Source of the DNA: Clostridium saudiense
GTDB taxonomy: Bacteria; Bacillota; Clostridia; Clostridiales; Clostridiaceae
Length of the DNA: 64,000 bases
Assembly (NCBI RefSeq): GCF_000577815.1
Contig: NZ_CBYM010000009.1
Location: 47,019-111,018 of the forward strand
Direction of reading: 5' to 3'
The translations under genes were made by a program, and so were the position numbers. Shown in pieces: positions 45,573-55,442 of the stretch; the stretch's first letter is position 1, and every line of letters starts with the position of its first letter. The notes beneath the pieces are model-generated. The model made no database searches. It worked only from the letters and a program-made list of their open reading frames with translations, and was not told where the DNA came from.

Positions 45573-45956
45573 TTATCTTTCATATAATTCTAACGGTAAT
45601 TTATCAGGATCCTCAAAGAAAGTGAATCTTTTTCCTGTAAATTCATCAATTCTAATTGGTTCACATTCGATACCATGTAAATTTAGCTCTGCTATAGCTT
45701 CATCAATATTATCTACTTCAAAAGCTAAATGTCTAAGCCCTCTTGCTTCAGGATAACTTGGTCTTACTGGTGCATTAGGAAATGAAAATAACTCAATTTC
45801 ACTATCACCAAGCTTTAAGTCAAGCTTATAAGAATCTCTTTCCTTTCTATAAACTTCCCTTATTACCTCAAGGCCTAAAATCTCAGTATAAAACTTTTTT
45901 GAAACTTCATAATTTGATGCAATAATTGCAATATGATGTATCTTATTTAATCTCAT
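45573..45956 (-). CDS. gloA2: VOC-family protein, SMU1112c/YaeR type (glyoxalase I-like)
   Basis: The 127-residue single vicinal-oxygen-chelate domain has metal-ligand positions in KIHHIAIIASNYE, EIELFSF, GLRHLAFEVDNID and KLPLELYER. This is the YaeR/GloA2 subgroup. Glyoxalase activity in the subgroup is not well established. AAGGAG precedes the ATG. It is downstream of pepA after a terminator and appears to stand alone. Confidence 0.87.
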   Translation of the reverse strand: MRLNKIHHIAIIASNYEVSKKFYTEILGLEVIREVYRKERDSYKLDLKLGDSEIELFSFPNAPVRPSYPEARGLRHLAFEVDNIDEAIAELNLHGIECEPIRIDEFTGKRFTFFEDPDKLPLELYER

Positions 45957-45979
45957 AAACTGTGCTCCTTATTATAAAT

Positions 45980-46013
45980 AAAGGACAATCTAAATATAAG
46001 ATTGCCCTTTATA
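45980..46013 (-). terminator. Terminator after pepA
   Basis: AAAGGGCAATCT pairs with AGATTGTCCTTT on the minus strand, followed by ATTTATA. It lies in the 69 bases between pepA and the VOC gene. Confidence 0.75.
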
Positions 46014-46025
46014 AATTTCTATATA

Positions 46026-47474
46026 TTATTTATGCTTACACTCATGCTTTACAACTAATTCATATAAAGTAGAAACTGGTGCTCCAGTTCCTCCCTTAGG
46101 TGTTGTATCATTTCCACTATCACTCCAAGAAGTTCCTGCTATATCTAAATGAAGCCAAGGCTTATCTTGTACAAATTCTCCAATGAACATACCTGCTGTA
46201 ATTGATCCACCATAACGTCCACCAGTATTTTTAAGGTCTGCAAAATCACCTTTATATAACTTTTTATAGCATTTATCATTAGGTAATCTCCAGAACTTTT
46301 CTCCACTTCTTCTTGCAGCAACAATTAGTTCATCATAAAACTCATCATTATTACTTACAACTCCAGTTACTTCAGTTCCAAGTGCAACTAACACAGCTCC
46401 AGTAAGAGTTGCAACATCAACTACCTTATCTACTTTTTCCTTTTCAATAATATAAGTCACAGCATCAACTAAAGTTAATCTACCTTCTGCATCAGTATTT
46501 AATACTTCAATAGTCTTACCTGCCATAGAACCTATAATATCACCTGGTTTGTAGCTTCCACCTGAAATAGCATTTTCACAAGCTGCTACTACTGCAACTA
46601 CATTTTTTTCCACCTTATTTTTAGCAAGAGCTTGCATTGTTCCTATAACTGCTGCAGCTCCACCCATATCACTCTTCATTGTATCCATAGATGTTGAAGG
46701 TTTAAGTGAATATCCACCAGTGTCAAAAGTAAGACCTTTTCCTACAAGACCAACTCTTTCATCACTATTTTCATTACCCATGTATCTCATAACTATTAAT
46801 CTTGGCTTATGAACTGATCCCTTTGCTACTTCTAAGAATGCTTTCATTCCTAAAGCTTCGATTTGCTTTTCATCAAATACTTCTACTTCAAATCCACTTT
46901 CTTTTCCTGCTTCTACAGCTCTTTCTGCTAAAGTTTCAGGATATAAGATATTAGCTGGTTCATTTACTAAGTCACGAGCTAAAATAATTCCATCAGCAAC
47001 ATTGCTTGCTTCTTCAATCTTTGCTCTCATCTTATCAAACTTTTCTTTTGGCCCGCCTATTATAGTTACATTAGGAGTATAAACTTCATTATTTCCTTTA
47101 TATTTATCAAATTTATAACTTGCTAATTTTACACCTTGAGCTATAGATTTTGTAACTCCACCAGTGCATAATCCATTTGCTTTTATAAAATTAATACTTA
47201 ATTCATTTATCTTTAATTTTTCAGCTTGTTTAATTCCTCTTATAACTGCATTTACTAAGTCAGTTCTTTCTAACTCTTCATATTTTCCAAGACCTACAAA
47301 AATTTCATAATTTAAATCATTTGTAGTCTTATAAAATACTTGGCCACTTTTTCCTTCAAAAACTTTCTTAGATTTTAAAATATCAACAGTTTCATTATTT
47401 GCTGGCTTATCTTCATAAACAAGAGTAATAGCTCCTTCGAAGCTACCAACAGTTAAATCTTTTACTTGTATCAT
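46026..47474 (-). CDS. pepA: Leucyl aminopeptidase (M17)
   Basis: This is a two-metal cytosolic aminopeptidase of 482 residues. The C-terminal catalytic domain shows GLVGKGLTFDTGGYSLKP, the M17 signature NTDAEGRLTL, and metal ligands in DMGGAAAV and the signature. The N-terminal macro-like domain is normal. I start at the ATG at 47474 giving MIQVKDLTVG, with GGAG upstream; the ATG at 47495 overlaps the ribosome site. A terminator follows. Confidence 0.94.
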   Translation of the reverse strand: MIQVKDLTVGSFEGAITLVYEDKPANNETVDILKSKKVFEGKSGQVFYKTTNDLNYEIFVGLGKYEELERTDLVNAVIRGIKQAEKLKINELSINFIKANGLCTGGVTKSIAQGVKLASYKFDKYKGNNEVYTPNVTIIGGPKEKFDKMRAKIEEASNVADGIILARDLVNEPANILYPETLAERAVEAGKESGFEVEVFDEKQIEALGMKAFLEVAKGSVHKPRLIVMRYMGNENSDERVGLVGKGLTFDTGGYSLKPSTSMDTMKSDMGGAAAVIGTMQALAKNKVEKNVVAVVAACENAISGGSYKPGDIIGSMAGKTIEVLNTDAEGRLTLVDAVTYIIEKEKVDKVVDVATLTGAVLVALGTEVTGVVSNNDEFYDELIVAARRSGEKFWRLPNDKCYKKLYKGDFADLKNTGGRYGGSITAGMFIGEFVQDKPWLHLDIAGTSWSDSGNDTTPKGGTGAPVSTLYELVVKHECKHK

Positions 47475-47607
47475 ATCTACTATTCTCCTTTTCATCCTTT
47501 ATACTATATAATTTAACCTAAAACTTTATATAGTATATCTCCTATTTTATTTACTAACTTTTCTTTATTATACTACATTCTACAAATTTTTCAATTTGAA
47601 CATAAAA

Positions 47608-47656
47608 TTACCCCTATAGAAAGCTACAATGTTAAACTTTCCATAGAGGCAATTTT
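47608..47656 (-). terminator. Terminator after the amino acid ABC operon
   Basis: TTGCCTCTATgGAAAG pairs with CTTTCtATAGGGGTAA on the minus strand and ends in TTTT. It lies just after the binding-protein gene. Confidence 0.75.
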
Positions 47657-47678
47657 ACATTACGCAATCAACTTTATA

Positions 47679-48572
47679 TTAATTTACTTCTCCACCTTCA
47701 ACTACTATATCTTCAGGATTTACAGCATCACCATATACAGGTTCTAATGTCTTTTTATAATCATTTAAGAAGAATTCTTCATCTGCTAAGCTTTTAATTT
47801 CATCATTAATCCAATTTAATAATTCTGTATTTCCTTTTTGTACAGCTGGTGCAATAGTATCAATATTACCTATGCTTTCTATACCAGTAGTAAAGCCTTC
47901 ATTTTGGTTTGACCAAGCTAAAGCTTCAGTATTATCAGTTGCAAAAGCATCTCCTCTTCCATCTAATAATGCATCATATGCTTCTTGATATTCATCATAT
48001 TTAACAAGAGTCAAATCAGGATAAGTTTCTGAGAAATATGTTTCTGCAGTTGTTCCCTTAACAACAATTAGCTTCTTGTCCTTTAATTGGTCAACATCAG
48101 TAATTAATTCATTATCAGGTGATACTATACCTAATGCAACCTTCATATATGGAAGTGCAAAATCAACAGCTTCCTTACGTTCATCTGTTACTGTAAAATT
48201 AGCTAATATTATATCAACTTTACCTGACTTAAGATATTCAACCCTGCTTGCCGCTTCAACATAAACAAACTCTACCTCATCTTCACTACCTAATAAATCT
48301 TTACCTATTCTTTTTGCAAACTCTACATCATAACCTTGAACATCTCCATTAGAATCAACATACCCAAATGGATTTTTGTCACTAAACACGCCTATTTTAA
48401 TTTTTCCATCCTCTTTAATTTCATCTAAAGTTCTTGCCTTAGCACTTCCACTTGTGTCACTACTTCCCGCATCATTTGATGCACTACTTGAGCCATTTGT
48501 ACTAGAACCACATCCAACTAAAAGCCCCATAACTAGCATGATTGATAAAAGTACTCCTAAGAATTTTTTCAT
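47679..48572 (-). CDS. Polar amino acid (cysteine-type) ABC transporter substrate-binding lipoprotein
   Basis: The 297-residue protein has a lipoprotein signal with the modified Cys in LLVGCGSS (about residue 21), a Ser-rich linker and an SBP_bac_3 domain. GYDVEFAKRIGKDLL, LANFTVTDERKEAVDFALPY and GTTAETYFSE are conserved ligand-site segments. The FTVTDERKEAVDFALPYMKV stretch closely resembles CjaA-type cysteine-binding proteins, so cysteine is the likeliest ligand. It is the last gene of a permease-permease-ATPase-binder operon. Confidence 0.87.
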   Translation of the reverse strand: MKKFLGVLLSIMLVMGLLVGCGSSTNGSSSASNDAGSSDTSGSAKARTLDEIKEDGKIKIGVFSDKNPFGYVDSNGDVQGYDVEFAKRIGKDLLGSEDEVEFVYVEAASRVEYLKSGKVDIILANFTVTDERKEAVDFALPYMKVALGIVSPDNELITDVDQLKDKKLIVVKGTTAETYFSETYPDLTLVKYDEYQEAYDALLDGRGDAFATDNTEALAWSNQNEGFTTGIESIGNIDTIAPAVQKGNTELLNWINDEIKSLADEEFFLNDYKKTLEPVYGDAVNPEDIVVEGGEVN

Positions 48573-48610
48573 GATAAAAATCCCCCTTTAAATTTATTAA
48601 TTTTAATTCT

Positions 48611-49360
48611 TTATACACTTTCATAACTAAATGTATTAAGAAATTGCTTAGCCCTATCAGTTTTTGGATTAGTAAAGAATTCTTCTGGTGATCCTTCTTC
48701 AACAATTTTCCCACTATCTAAAAAGATAACTCTATCAGCTACTGCTCTAGCAAATTCCATTTCATGTGTTACAATTAACATTGTCATTCCATCCTTTGCA
48801 AGCTCTAATACAACTTGAAGAACTTCCCTTACCATTTCTGGGTCTAATGCTGCAGTTATTTCATCTAATAATAATATTTGTGGATGCATTATTAAAGCTC
48901 TAACAATAGCTACCCTTTGCTTTTGTCCTCCAGATAATTGCCTTGGATAATCATTTTTTCTATCTAAAAGTCCTACTCTTTCTAAAAGTTTTTCAGCTTC
49001 TGCTTTAACCTCTTCCTTATTTCTTTTTTGTACTAAAGTTGGTGCTAAAATTAAGTTTTTCATTATATTCATGTTTGGAAATAACTCATAACTTTGAAAT
49101 ACCATACCTATCTTTTCACGAATTTCATGAACCTTATTATTATCAGATGATATTTCCTTTCCATTTAAAACAATTTTCCCTGAATCTATTTCTTCTAGCT
49201 TATTTAAACACCTTAAAAAAGTACTTTTACCACACCCAGAAGGCCCTACTATTACTACAACCTCACCTTTTTCTAATGAAAATGAAAGATTATTTAAAAC
49301 TAATTTTGATTTATCATATGACTTAGTTAAATTTTCAACTTCTAATATTTTATCACCCAT
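48611..49360 (-). CDS. Amino acid ABC transporter ATP-binding protein
   Basis: The 249-residue ATPase has Walker [10 protein letters not shown] (39-47), Q-loop [13 protein letters not shown], signature LSGGQKQR (about 142-149), Walker [13 protein letters not shown] and switch His in [15 protein letters not shown]. The layout is that of GlnQ-type polar amino acid importers. The Walker B region has E-I-T in place of the usual E-P-T, which is common in this family. Start is 1 base after the permease stop. Confidence 0.93.
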   Translation of the reverse strand: MGDKILEVENLTKSYDKSKLVLNNLSFSLEKGEVVVIVGPSGCGKSTFLRCLNKLEEIDSGKIVLNGKEISSDNNKVHEIREKIGMVFQSYELFPNMNIMKNLILAPTLVQKRNKEEVKAEAEKLLERVGLLDRKNDYPRQLSGGQKQRVAIVRALIMHPQILLLDEITAALDPEMVREVLQVVLELAKDGMTMLIVTHEMEFARAVADRVIFLDSGKIVEEGSPEEFFTNPKTDRAKQFLNTFSYESV

Positions 49361-49361
49361 T

Positions 49362-50039
49362 TTAATCCCTTAGCCTCCTCTCTAATACTTCAGACAACTT
49401 TGAAAATGGAAAACAAATTATAAAATACATTATAAAAATTGTCCCATATACCCAAAGTGCTGCATCTGGTGTAGTATAACGATTTGCATCTATTATTTGC
49501 TTTCCAACTTTAACAACTTCAACTACACCTATAAGTACTACTAAAGAAGTTGTTTTAATCATTCTTGTTAATAAATTCACTGCTGATGGAATTAACCTTC
49601 TAATAGTTTGAGGTATTATAATATGTATAAATACCTGTGTTTTTGTCATTGCAAGTGCAAATCCACTTTCATATTGATGTTTTGGTACTGCAATAAGTGC
49701 ACTCCTTACTAAGTCCCCCATTTCTGCTGTGCCCCAAAAAGTAAATACTATTATTGCAGCAATTCCACCAGAAAAATTAGCTCCTATGTGTTTTGCTGCA
49801 CCAAAATATACTAAGAATAATAAAACAAGCTGTGGCATTATTCTTACAATTTCAAGATATACTCTACAAATTGCCCGAATAACCTTATTTTTACTGGTCA
49901 TTATTATTCCCATTAAAATTCCAAGTCCTACTGAAAGAATCATTGAAATTAAAGCAATTTTTAAAGATACCCAAATACCTTGGCATAACCTTAAGAAATT
50001 ACTACCCTCAAATAGCACTCGAATCCCCAAATCCTGCAT
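49362..50039 (-). CDS. Amino acid ABC transporter permease
   Basis: This 225-residue HisM/GlnP-type permease has about five hydrophobic helices. The EAA loop is in [24 protein letters not shown] (about 130-153), matching the companion permease. It overlaps the upstream permease gene by 32 bases and is followed directly by the ATPase gene, so all four operon genes are tightly coupled. Confidence 0.92.
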   Translation of the reverse strand: MQDLGIRVLFEGSNFLRLCQGIWVSLKIALISMILSVGLGILMGIIMTSKNKVIRAICRVYLEIVRIMPQLVLLFLVYFGAAKHIGANFSGGIAAIIVFTFWGTAEMGDLVRSALIAVPKHQYESGFALAMTKTQVFIHIIIPQTIRRLIPSAVNLLTRMIKTTSLVVLIGVVEVVKVGKQIIDANRYTTPDAALWVYGTIFIMYFIICFPFSKLSEVLERRLRD

Positions 50040-50679
50040 AACGAACCCTCCTTTCTATGAATGTACAAATTAAAGAAATAGGAAGCAAGATAATTAAATA
50101 TGCTATAACTAACATAAATAATGCTTCATCTGTTTTATAATAAATACCTATTAAATCCTTAGCTACAAACATTAAATCTGCTAAAGCAACAGCACTAAAT
50201 ACTGAAGTTTCCTTTATTAAGAAAATAATATTTGCACATAAAACTGGAACTGAAGTTTCAAATGCCTGTGGCAATATAATATGCCAAAAAACTTGTGATT
50301 TTGTCATACCTAAACTTAAAGCTGATTCATGTTGCACTACAGATACATTTTCAATTCCTGATCTAAATGCTTCTGCCATATAACTTCCCCCCAAAAAGGC
50401 TAGTCCTACAATTCCACAAGTTTCTGAACTTAAGACAATTCCTATCTTTGGCAATCCAAAATACAAGAAAAATAACTGAATTAATAACGGAGTATTTCTT
50501 GATAATTCAATATATATCGAAACTATTGTTTTAAGTACTGGTATTTTCATAGTATTAATTAAACTACAAATAATTCCTATAATTAATGATACTAGTATTC
50601 CTATTGTTGCAATCTTTATAGTTAAAATTCCAGCTTCTACATATAACTTATAGTGAGTTTGTATAAAGTTCATATCCAT
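50008..50679 (-). CDS. Amino acid ABC transporter permease
   Basis: The 223-residue permease has about five membrane helices and an EAA loop in QHESALSLGMTKSQVFWHIIL (in part, about 128-150). SRNTPLLIQLFFLYFG is the typical family segment. It is the first gene of the importer operon, with a GGGGGG ribosome site. The two permeases should form a heterodimer. Confidence 0.92.
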   Translation of the reverse strand: MDMNFIQTHYKLYVEAGILTIKIATIGILVSLIIGIICSLINTMKIPVLKTIVSIYIELSRNTPLLIQLFFLYFGLPKIGIVLSSETCGIVGLAFLGGSYMAEAFRSGIENVSVVQHESALSLGMTKSQVFWHIILPQAFETSVPVLCANIIFLIKETSVFSAVALADLMFVAKDLIGIYYKTDEALFMLVIAYLIILLPISLICTFIERRVRYAGFGDSSAI

Positions 50680-50726
50680 ATTTTATCCCCCCAATCAATA
50701 ATAAAATTTGACCTATACTATATATA

Positions 50727-50768
50727 TAAAAAACAGGTAAATGCTTATTACACATTTACCTGTTTTTC
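50727..50768 (-). terminator. Terminator after the GNAT gene
   Basis: AACAGGTAAATG pairs perfectly with CATTTACCTGTT around a nine-base loop, followed by TTTTTATAT on the minus strand. Confidence 0.9.
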
Positions 50769-50811
50769 CTTCTTATCTTAAAAATAACATTTTATTATAA
50801 AACCCTAATAT

Positions 50812-51405
50812 TTAAACAGCTTTAACCATTCGATATAAAACATGTGAATAATAAGGCTCTTCCATTTCAAAAACAAAATCTAACTTTTCATAAAATCCTT
50901 TAACACTCTTATCCTTTGCTAGTAAAGAGCAAATCTTATATCCTTCTTCCTTAGCATTATTTTCAGCCAATTTAATAAGAGCTTTTCCAATTCCCATTCC
51001 CCTATACTCTTCAAAGGTTGCTAAATTAGCAATATAAAGCTCATTTTCTTCACATTCAAAAAAATTAAACTCTAAAATAAGGTCTTTAATAAATCTTAGC
51101 TTATTTTTTATTCCATTTATATTTTTAATTAACTTTATACTTGTTGCTAGATCTAACTTTGATAAGTCTTTACCTTTTAATAATATAATAGCTCCACAAA
51201 CCTTTCCGTCTTTTTCTGCCACCTTCACATTATTATAAGAATACCTAGAACCCTCGCATTCAACTAACATTTTTATTCTGTTTATTATTTCAACCTTATT
51301 TCCATAACCCCAGACGTGCTCAGCATCATCTTCTGTTTTATAAACCAGCTCTGCAATAGTTTTCGAGTCTCCTTTTGTTGCTTCTCTTAACGTGAAACTT
51401 TCCAT
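50812..51405 (-). CDS. GNAT family N-acetyltransferase
   Basis: The 197-residue protein has the GNAT fold. The acetyl-CoA loop is ATFEEYRGMGIGKALIKLAEN (in part), the Q/RxxGxG/A motif being RGMGIG, and the C-terminal VKGFYEKLDFVFE is the usual motif B region. The substrate is unknown. GAGAGGAA precedes the ATG. It is monocistronic. Confidence 0.88.
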   Translation of the reverse strand: MESFTLREATKGDSKTIAELVYKTEDDAEHVWGYGNKVEIINRIKMLVECEGSRYSYNNVKVAEKDGKVCGAIILLKGKDLSKLDLATSIKLIKNINGIKNKLRFIKDLILEFNFFECEENELYIANLATFEEYRGMGIGKALIKLAENNAKEEGYKICSLLAKDKSVKGFYEKLDFVFEMEEPYYSHVLYRMVKAV

Positions 51406-51591
51406 AAAAATTCCTCTCTTTTTTAATATAATATAAATTATTTATATAATTATTATATTTTTAATTAATTTTGTATTTAAGGCTTTGTGGTACTAAAAAA
51501 ATGTACTTATGTACCCTTAATTATTGTTAAGTTTTATTATATTTTGTACAAATGTCCTTTAAATAAATACTAAGTGTATATAATTATCTAA

Positions 51592-51623
51592 AATAAAAAG
51601 CAACCTTACATGAAGGCTGCTTA
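51592..51623 (-). terminator. Terminator at the end of the EAL gene
   Basis: AAGCAGCCTT pairs with AAGGTTGCTT around CATGT, followed by TTTATTTT on the minus strand. It overlaps the EAL gene stop codon region. Confidence 0.85.
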
Positions 51624-53273
51624 CTTTAAAGTTATTGAAAACCCTTTTAACTCTTCAATATTCATAGGCTTACTATAATAATATCCTTGTATATATACAT
51701 TTTTATTGACTATTTTTTTTATTTCTTCAATTTGATATTTCTGTTCAACACCTTCAATAACAAGCATCTTATCTGTTATTAAGGTTATTTTAGATATAAA
51801 TGCTATTACCTCATTAGTAATTTTTGATATTGAAATATTATCTGCAAAGCATTTATCTAATTTAATACTATCAAAATCTATTTCTTCCAAAATACTTAAA
51901 TTAGAATATTCTACTCCAAAGTCATCTATTGCAATTTTATATCCACTTTCTTTTAATAAAGATATTGCTATTTGTATTTTTTCTAAATCTCTAGCATAAA
52001 CTTTCTCTACAATTTCAAGAGAAATACTTCCCTTTTTAATATTATAATCCTTTGCTAATTTAATTGCTTTATTTATAAACTCTGTATTTTCAAGCTCCCT
52101 AAATGATAAATTAATAGATATATAAAAATTTTTATTTTTGTAATTTTCATAATTACTTATTATTTTATAATCACAAATTGCTTTTTCTAATATCCAAAGT
52201 GTTAGTTCATAAAACATATCTCCTGCTTCTATATCTTTAATAAAAGTAAAAGGAGTTAATATTTTATTGTTTTTATCTTTTAATCTTAATAAACCTTCAA
52301 ATCCTACCTCAATATTTTTAAAAGGATCTACTATTGGCTGATAATATAATAAAAAGTTTCCAGCTTTCATATTTTTAGTAACTCTTTGTTTTATAATTAT
52401 TTTTTTTATAAATGGATATATTATCATATATATAATACCCAAAATTGTTACTATTGAAAGAGTACTTAATATAATATTCCTAAAAATTATATCTTTACGA
52501 AAATATTTATTATATATAAACCTAAGTTTATCAACTTTATTATTTGTAAAACTATTATTTAAGAAAAAATCAAAGTACTTTATGACATCTTTACTTTTCT
52601 CATTACCAACAATATAAACAGCACCTATATAATACTTCATTGTTTCTTTATAAGCTTCTAACCCCTCATTAATTCTATTCGAAGATAGTGCATCTGCTTC
52701 TTTTAAATTTAATAATTTTATACACTCATCCTTTGTCTTAACCTTTACTGGTTTAACATTTATACCATAATACTTTAACAGTTGAATTAACCATTCACTT
52801 TTTATATCTCCAGCAACATATGTAAATTTTTTCCCATTTAAATAATTTAAATTTCCATATCTAACTTCATTAATATCACCATATATATATATGTATCGAT
52901 TATCAAACTGTATATGATTATCAGAATATATTAATTTAGAATTTTTATTTGGTATATTATATAATCCCATTAAAATATCTATTTCTTCATTTTCTAACAT
53001 CTCTATTGCAGTATTAATATTAACATCTACATATTCATAATCTATATTTAAATTAGAACATAAAGTATCTAATAATTCATGATAATATCCATGAACATTC
53101 CCTTTTTTATCTTTATAATAATAGGGATAATATGAATAATATCCAACCTTTATTTTTCTCTCTTTGTAATTAGACTTCATATACATGAAATGTGTATCTT
53201 TATAAAAAAAACAATTTATACCACAAATAATAATTAATATAGAAACAATTATAAATATTCCTTTTTTATTCAT
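51621..53273 (-). CDS. Membrane-anchored cyclic di-GMP phosphodiesterase with solute-binding sensor (SBP_bac_3-EAL)
   Basis: The 550-residue protein has a signal anchor (about 5-22), an extracytoplasmic SBP_bac_3-like domain (about 38-240), a membrane helix (about 262-285) and a cytoplasmic EAL domain (about 300-550). The EAL motif reads EGLLR, with the catalytic Glu kept. Other catalytic positions are present: N in INLSFRELEN, E in LEIVEKVY, DD in AIDDFGVEYSNL, K in SIKLDKCF, E in VIEGVEQ and Q in IQGYYYSKP. It is probably an active hydrolase. Start ATG 53273 follows GGGTGAT. Confidence 0.87.
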   Translation of the reverse strand: MNKKGIFIIVSILIIICGINCFFYKDTHFMYMKSNYKERKIKVGYYSYYPYYYKDKKGNVHGYYHELLDTLCSNLNIDYEYVDVNINTAIEMLENEEIDILMGLYNIPNKNSKLIYSDNHIQFDNRYIYIYGDINEVRYGNLNYLNGKKFTYVAGDIKSEWLIQLLKYYGINVKPVKVKTKDECIKLLNLKEADALSSNRINEGLEAYKETMKYYIGAVYIVGNEKSKDVIKYFDFFLNNSFTNNKVDKLRFIYNKYFRKDIIFRNIILSTLSIVTILGIIYMIIYPFIKKIIIKQRVTKNMKAGNFLLYYQPIVDPFKNIEVGFEGLLRLKDKNNKILTPFTFIKDIEAGDMFYELTLWILEKAICDYKIISNYENYKNKNFYISINLSFRELENTEFINKAIKLAKDYNIKKGSISLEIVEKVYARDLEKIQIAISLLKESGYKIAIDDFGVEYSNLSILEEIDFDSIKLDKCFADNISISKITNEVIAFISKITLITDKMLVIEGVEQKYQIEEIKKIVNKNVYIQGYYYSKPMNIEELKGFSITLK

Positions 53274-53690
53274 TCTCATCACCCAATCAACTAATAATAT
53301 TGTTAACTATTATCATTTCTATAATATTCTTTCGACAAGTTTCGCAATCTTTACTTTTATTATTTTACTAAAATCATATTCTATTTCAACCCTTTTGACT
53401 ATTTTTATATCTTATTTTTATTTTTTAATCATTTACAATTTTATAACCTTAATTATGAACTTTCATTTGCAACTTAAATCATTTAAAACATAAAGAAATT
53501 CTTATTTATAAATAACGTTTTTTAATGAATATTATTAATATCAATATTGAAATTTCAATTTAATTCTATATTTGATTTCTCCATAAGTTTTATTTGAAAA
53601 TATATATCAATTGAAAATTATTATTGATTGAACTTTTTACTTAAGATATACTTAATTTAATAAAAAAATACTTTTATAAAGGAGAACTAT
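53274..53690. other. Divergent intergenic region
   Basis: This 417-base, very AT-rich region separates the leftward EAL gene from the rightward ferric-reductase-like gene. No gene, hairpin or clear promoter pair was found. Confidence 0.4.
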
Positions 53691-54392
53691 ATGAATTTAT
53701 TAATTTCTTTATTTTTTACTATTTTAATAATAGGAGTTGGACATGCTTTTATAAAAAAGCACTCTAAATTTTGTTATATTTTAGCTACTATAATATCTAT
53801 AATACTAATTACAATTTCATATACTGGTGCTATTGCTAATATCCCTGAATTCATAAGATTTTATATATTACCACTGTTTACAAATAGTGCTTTTGCAACA
53901 TCATTATTTATAGTAGTTATGTATACTGGTGCATTAAAAAATGGTAGTAAGCTTATGAAGCTTTTATTTCCTATAAGAGCTGAATTATCAATAATTGCAT
54001 GTATTCTTACTCTTGCTCATAATATAATTTTTGGTAGATATCACTTTGTTGCGTTATTTACTAACCCAAAATCAATGTCATTTAATATGCTTTTAGCTGC
54101 AATAGTTAGTTTAATGTTAATTGCAATTATGCTTCCACTTATGATTACATCTTTCCCTAACATAAGGAAAAAAATTAAGTACAAATCTTGGAAAAACCTT
54201 CAAAGATTTGCTTATGCTTTTTATGGATTAACTTATTTTCACATAATGCTTATAATGATGCCTATAGCTAAAACTGGTAATACTAAATATATTATAAATG
54301 TTTTAGTTTATAGTGTTGTTTATTTAACATATGCTGTACTTAGAATTAATAAAGCTTTATCTAAAAATAAGAAACTAGCAGTACTGTCTTAA
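53691..54392 (+). CDS. Ferric reductase-like transmembrane domain protein
   Basis: The 233-residue membrane protein has about six helices. The central segment RAELSIIACILTLAHNIIFGRYH and the later WKNLQRFAYAFYGLTYFHIML (in parts) match the two heme-binding helices of the Ferric_reduct/MsrQ fold, with candidate axial His at about 109, 116 and 182. There is no FAD/NAD domain and no msrP partner. Electron donor and acceptor are unknown. AAAGGAG precedes the ATG. Confidence 0.7.
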   Translation: MNLLISLFFTILIIGVGHAFIKKHSKFCYILATIISIILITISYTGAIANIPEFIRFYILPLFTNSAFATSLFIVVMYTGALKNGSKLMKLLFPIRAELSIIACILTLAHNIIFGRYHFVALFTNPKSMSFNMLLAAIVSLMLIAIMLPLMITSFPNIRKKIKYKSWKNLQRFAYAFYGLTYFHIMLIMMPIAKTGNTKYIINVLVYSVVYLTYAVLRINKALSKNKKLAVLS

Positions 54393-54429
54393 AATCTATA
54401 AATTTACATTTATCTTAATAAACGCCAAA

Positions 54430-54488
54430 TAACAGGGCTGTATCAGATTGAATTAATAAATTCAATCTGATACAGCCCCATTTTTATT
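54430..54488. terminator. Bidirectional terminator with a 20-bp perfect stem
   Basis: Perfect arms at 54435-54454 and 54459-54478 (GGGCTGTATCAGATTGAATT and complement) flank a four-base loop AATA. A T tract follows on the plus strand. The stem is nearly twice the usual length. It lies between two convergent genes. Confidence 0.85.
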
Positions 54489-55355
54489 TTAATTTCTAAA
54501 TAAACCATCTAATTTTAAATCTAATAAATTAGCAAATAATGATAAAGTGTTATTAGTTGGAATAACATTATTATTAATGTCTAATATCTTTCCAAGACCA
54601 TATTCAGTATATATATCAACTGTTGGAAAATTATTTTCATCTCCTAAATTACAGATAATATCTGTTTCTTTTAAAGATACAATATTATTATCATTAGGAG
54701 TTACAACTTCATAAAGTCTAGTCTTATAATTATGTCTTAAGACCTTTACTTTATCAGTAACTTTAATTTTATTAGTTTTATTATTTATATCATACTTTGA
54801 AATAGATGAAGCTATATTATTAATTACAAAATAATCAACATTTCTCTTATAATCTACCCTTTCCTTAAACTCTGCTAACCTTTTTAAGTTTAGGTTTATA
54901 TCTACAGGTATTTCTTCCTTTTTTAAATTATCAAAGGCTTTTTTTATGTAAGACAATTCTTCAGTTCCATTTAGTTCTTTTGATAATATATCCATACAAT
55001 TTCTATAAATATCTTCAAAATAATTAAATGGTAATGCATATTTAATATTATTTAAAATCAAATATACTTTAAATTTAGCAGAGCTATCACCACTTCTAAA
55101 TGAGTAATTTATATCAACTAATAACATTTCATTTAAATCTTCTGTATAAAATGTTACTTTTTCAATTCCATTTCTATATTCTGCTGTATAATTTTCATCT
55201 TTAGATAATGCTTGTGTATGTTGATTTATTATATATGTACCTTTAAATCCAAGATCATCAATTGAACCTACTCTTAATGATGTCTTTGGTGATAGTTTTT
55301 TTAGGTTAATATATGGTCTATTTTCACATAGATTATTTTCTAGTATTATTCTCAC
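54489..55355 (-). CDS. Hypothetical protein
   Basis: I do not recognise this 288-residue protein. It is soluble, with no signal peptide, and appears beta-rich, with recurring short strands and Asn/Asp turns such as VTFYTEDLNEMLLVDINYSF. A helical middle part spans about 118-175. Start is GTG 55355 with AAGGAG upstream. It lies between the tRNA-fMet terminator and a convergent gene, and is likely a single-gene unit. Confidence 0.65.
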   Translation of the reverse strand: MRIILENNLCENRPYINLKKLSPKTSLRVGSIDDLGFKGTYIINQHTQALSKDENYTAEYRNGIEKVTFYTEDLNEMLLVDINYSFRSGDSSAKFKVYLILNNIKYALPFNYFEDIYRNCMDILSKELNGTEELSYIKKAFDNLKKEEIPVDINLNLKRLAEFKERVDYKRNVDYFVINNIASSISKYDINNKTNKIKVTDKVKVLRHNYKTRLYEVVTPNDNNIVSLKETDIICNLGDENNFPTVDIYTEYGLGKILDINNNVIPTNNTLSLFANLLDLKLDGLFRN

Positions 55356-55404
55356 AGCTTAATCTCCTTACATAGTCGAATTTAATTTTATTTATAATTT
55401 ATGC

Positions 55405-55442
55405 AAAAAAATAAATCTTATAAAAATATAAGATTTATTTTT
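55405..55442 (-). terminator. Terminator after tRNA-fMet
   Basis: AAATAAATCTTATA pairs with TATAAGATTTATTT around TTTT and ends in a run of T residues. It starts directly after the CCA end of the tRNA. Confidence 0.85.

Noticed and set aside
48502..48714. A 70-codon minus-strand open frame overlapping the ABC ATPase and binding-protein genes
   Set aside because: It lies in another frame across the end of one well-supported gene and the start of the next, and its product is low in complexity with no motif.
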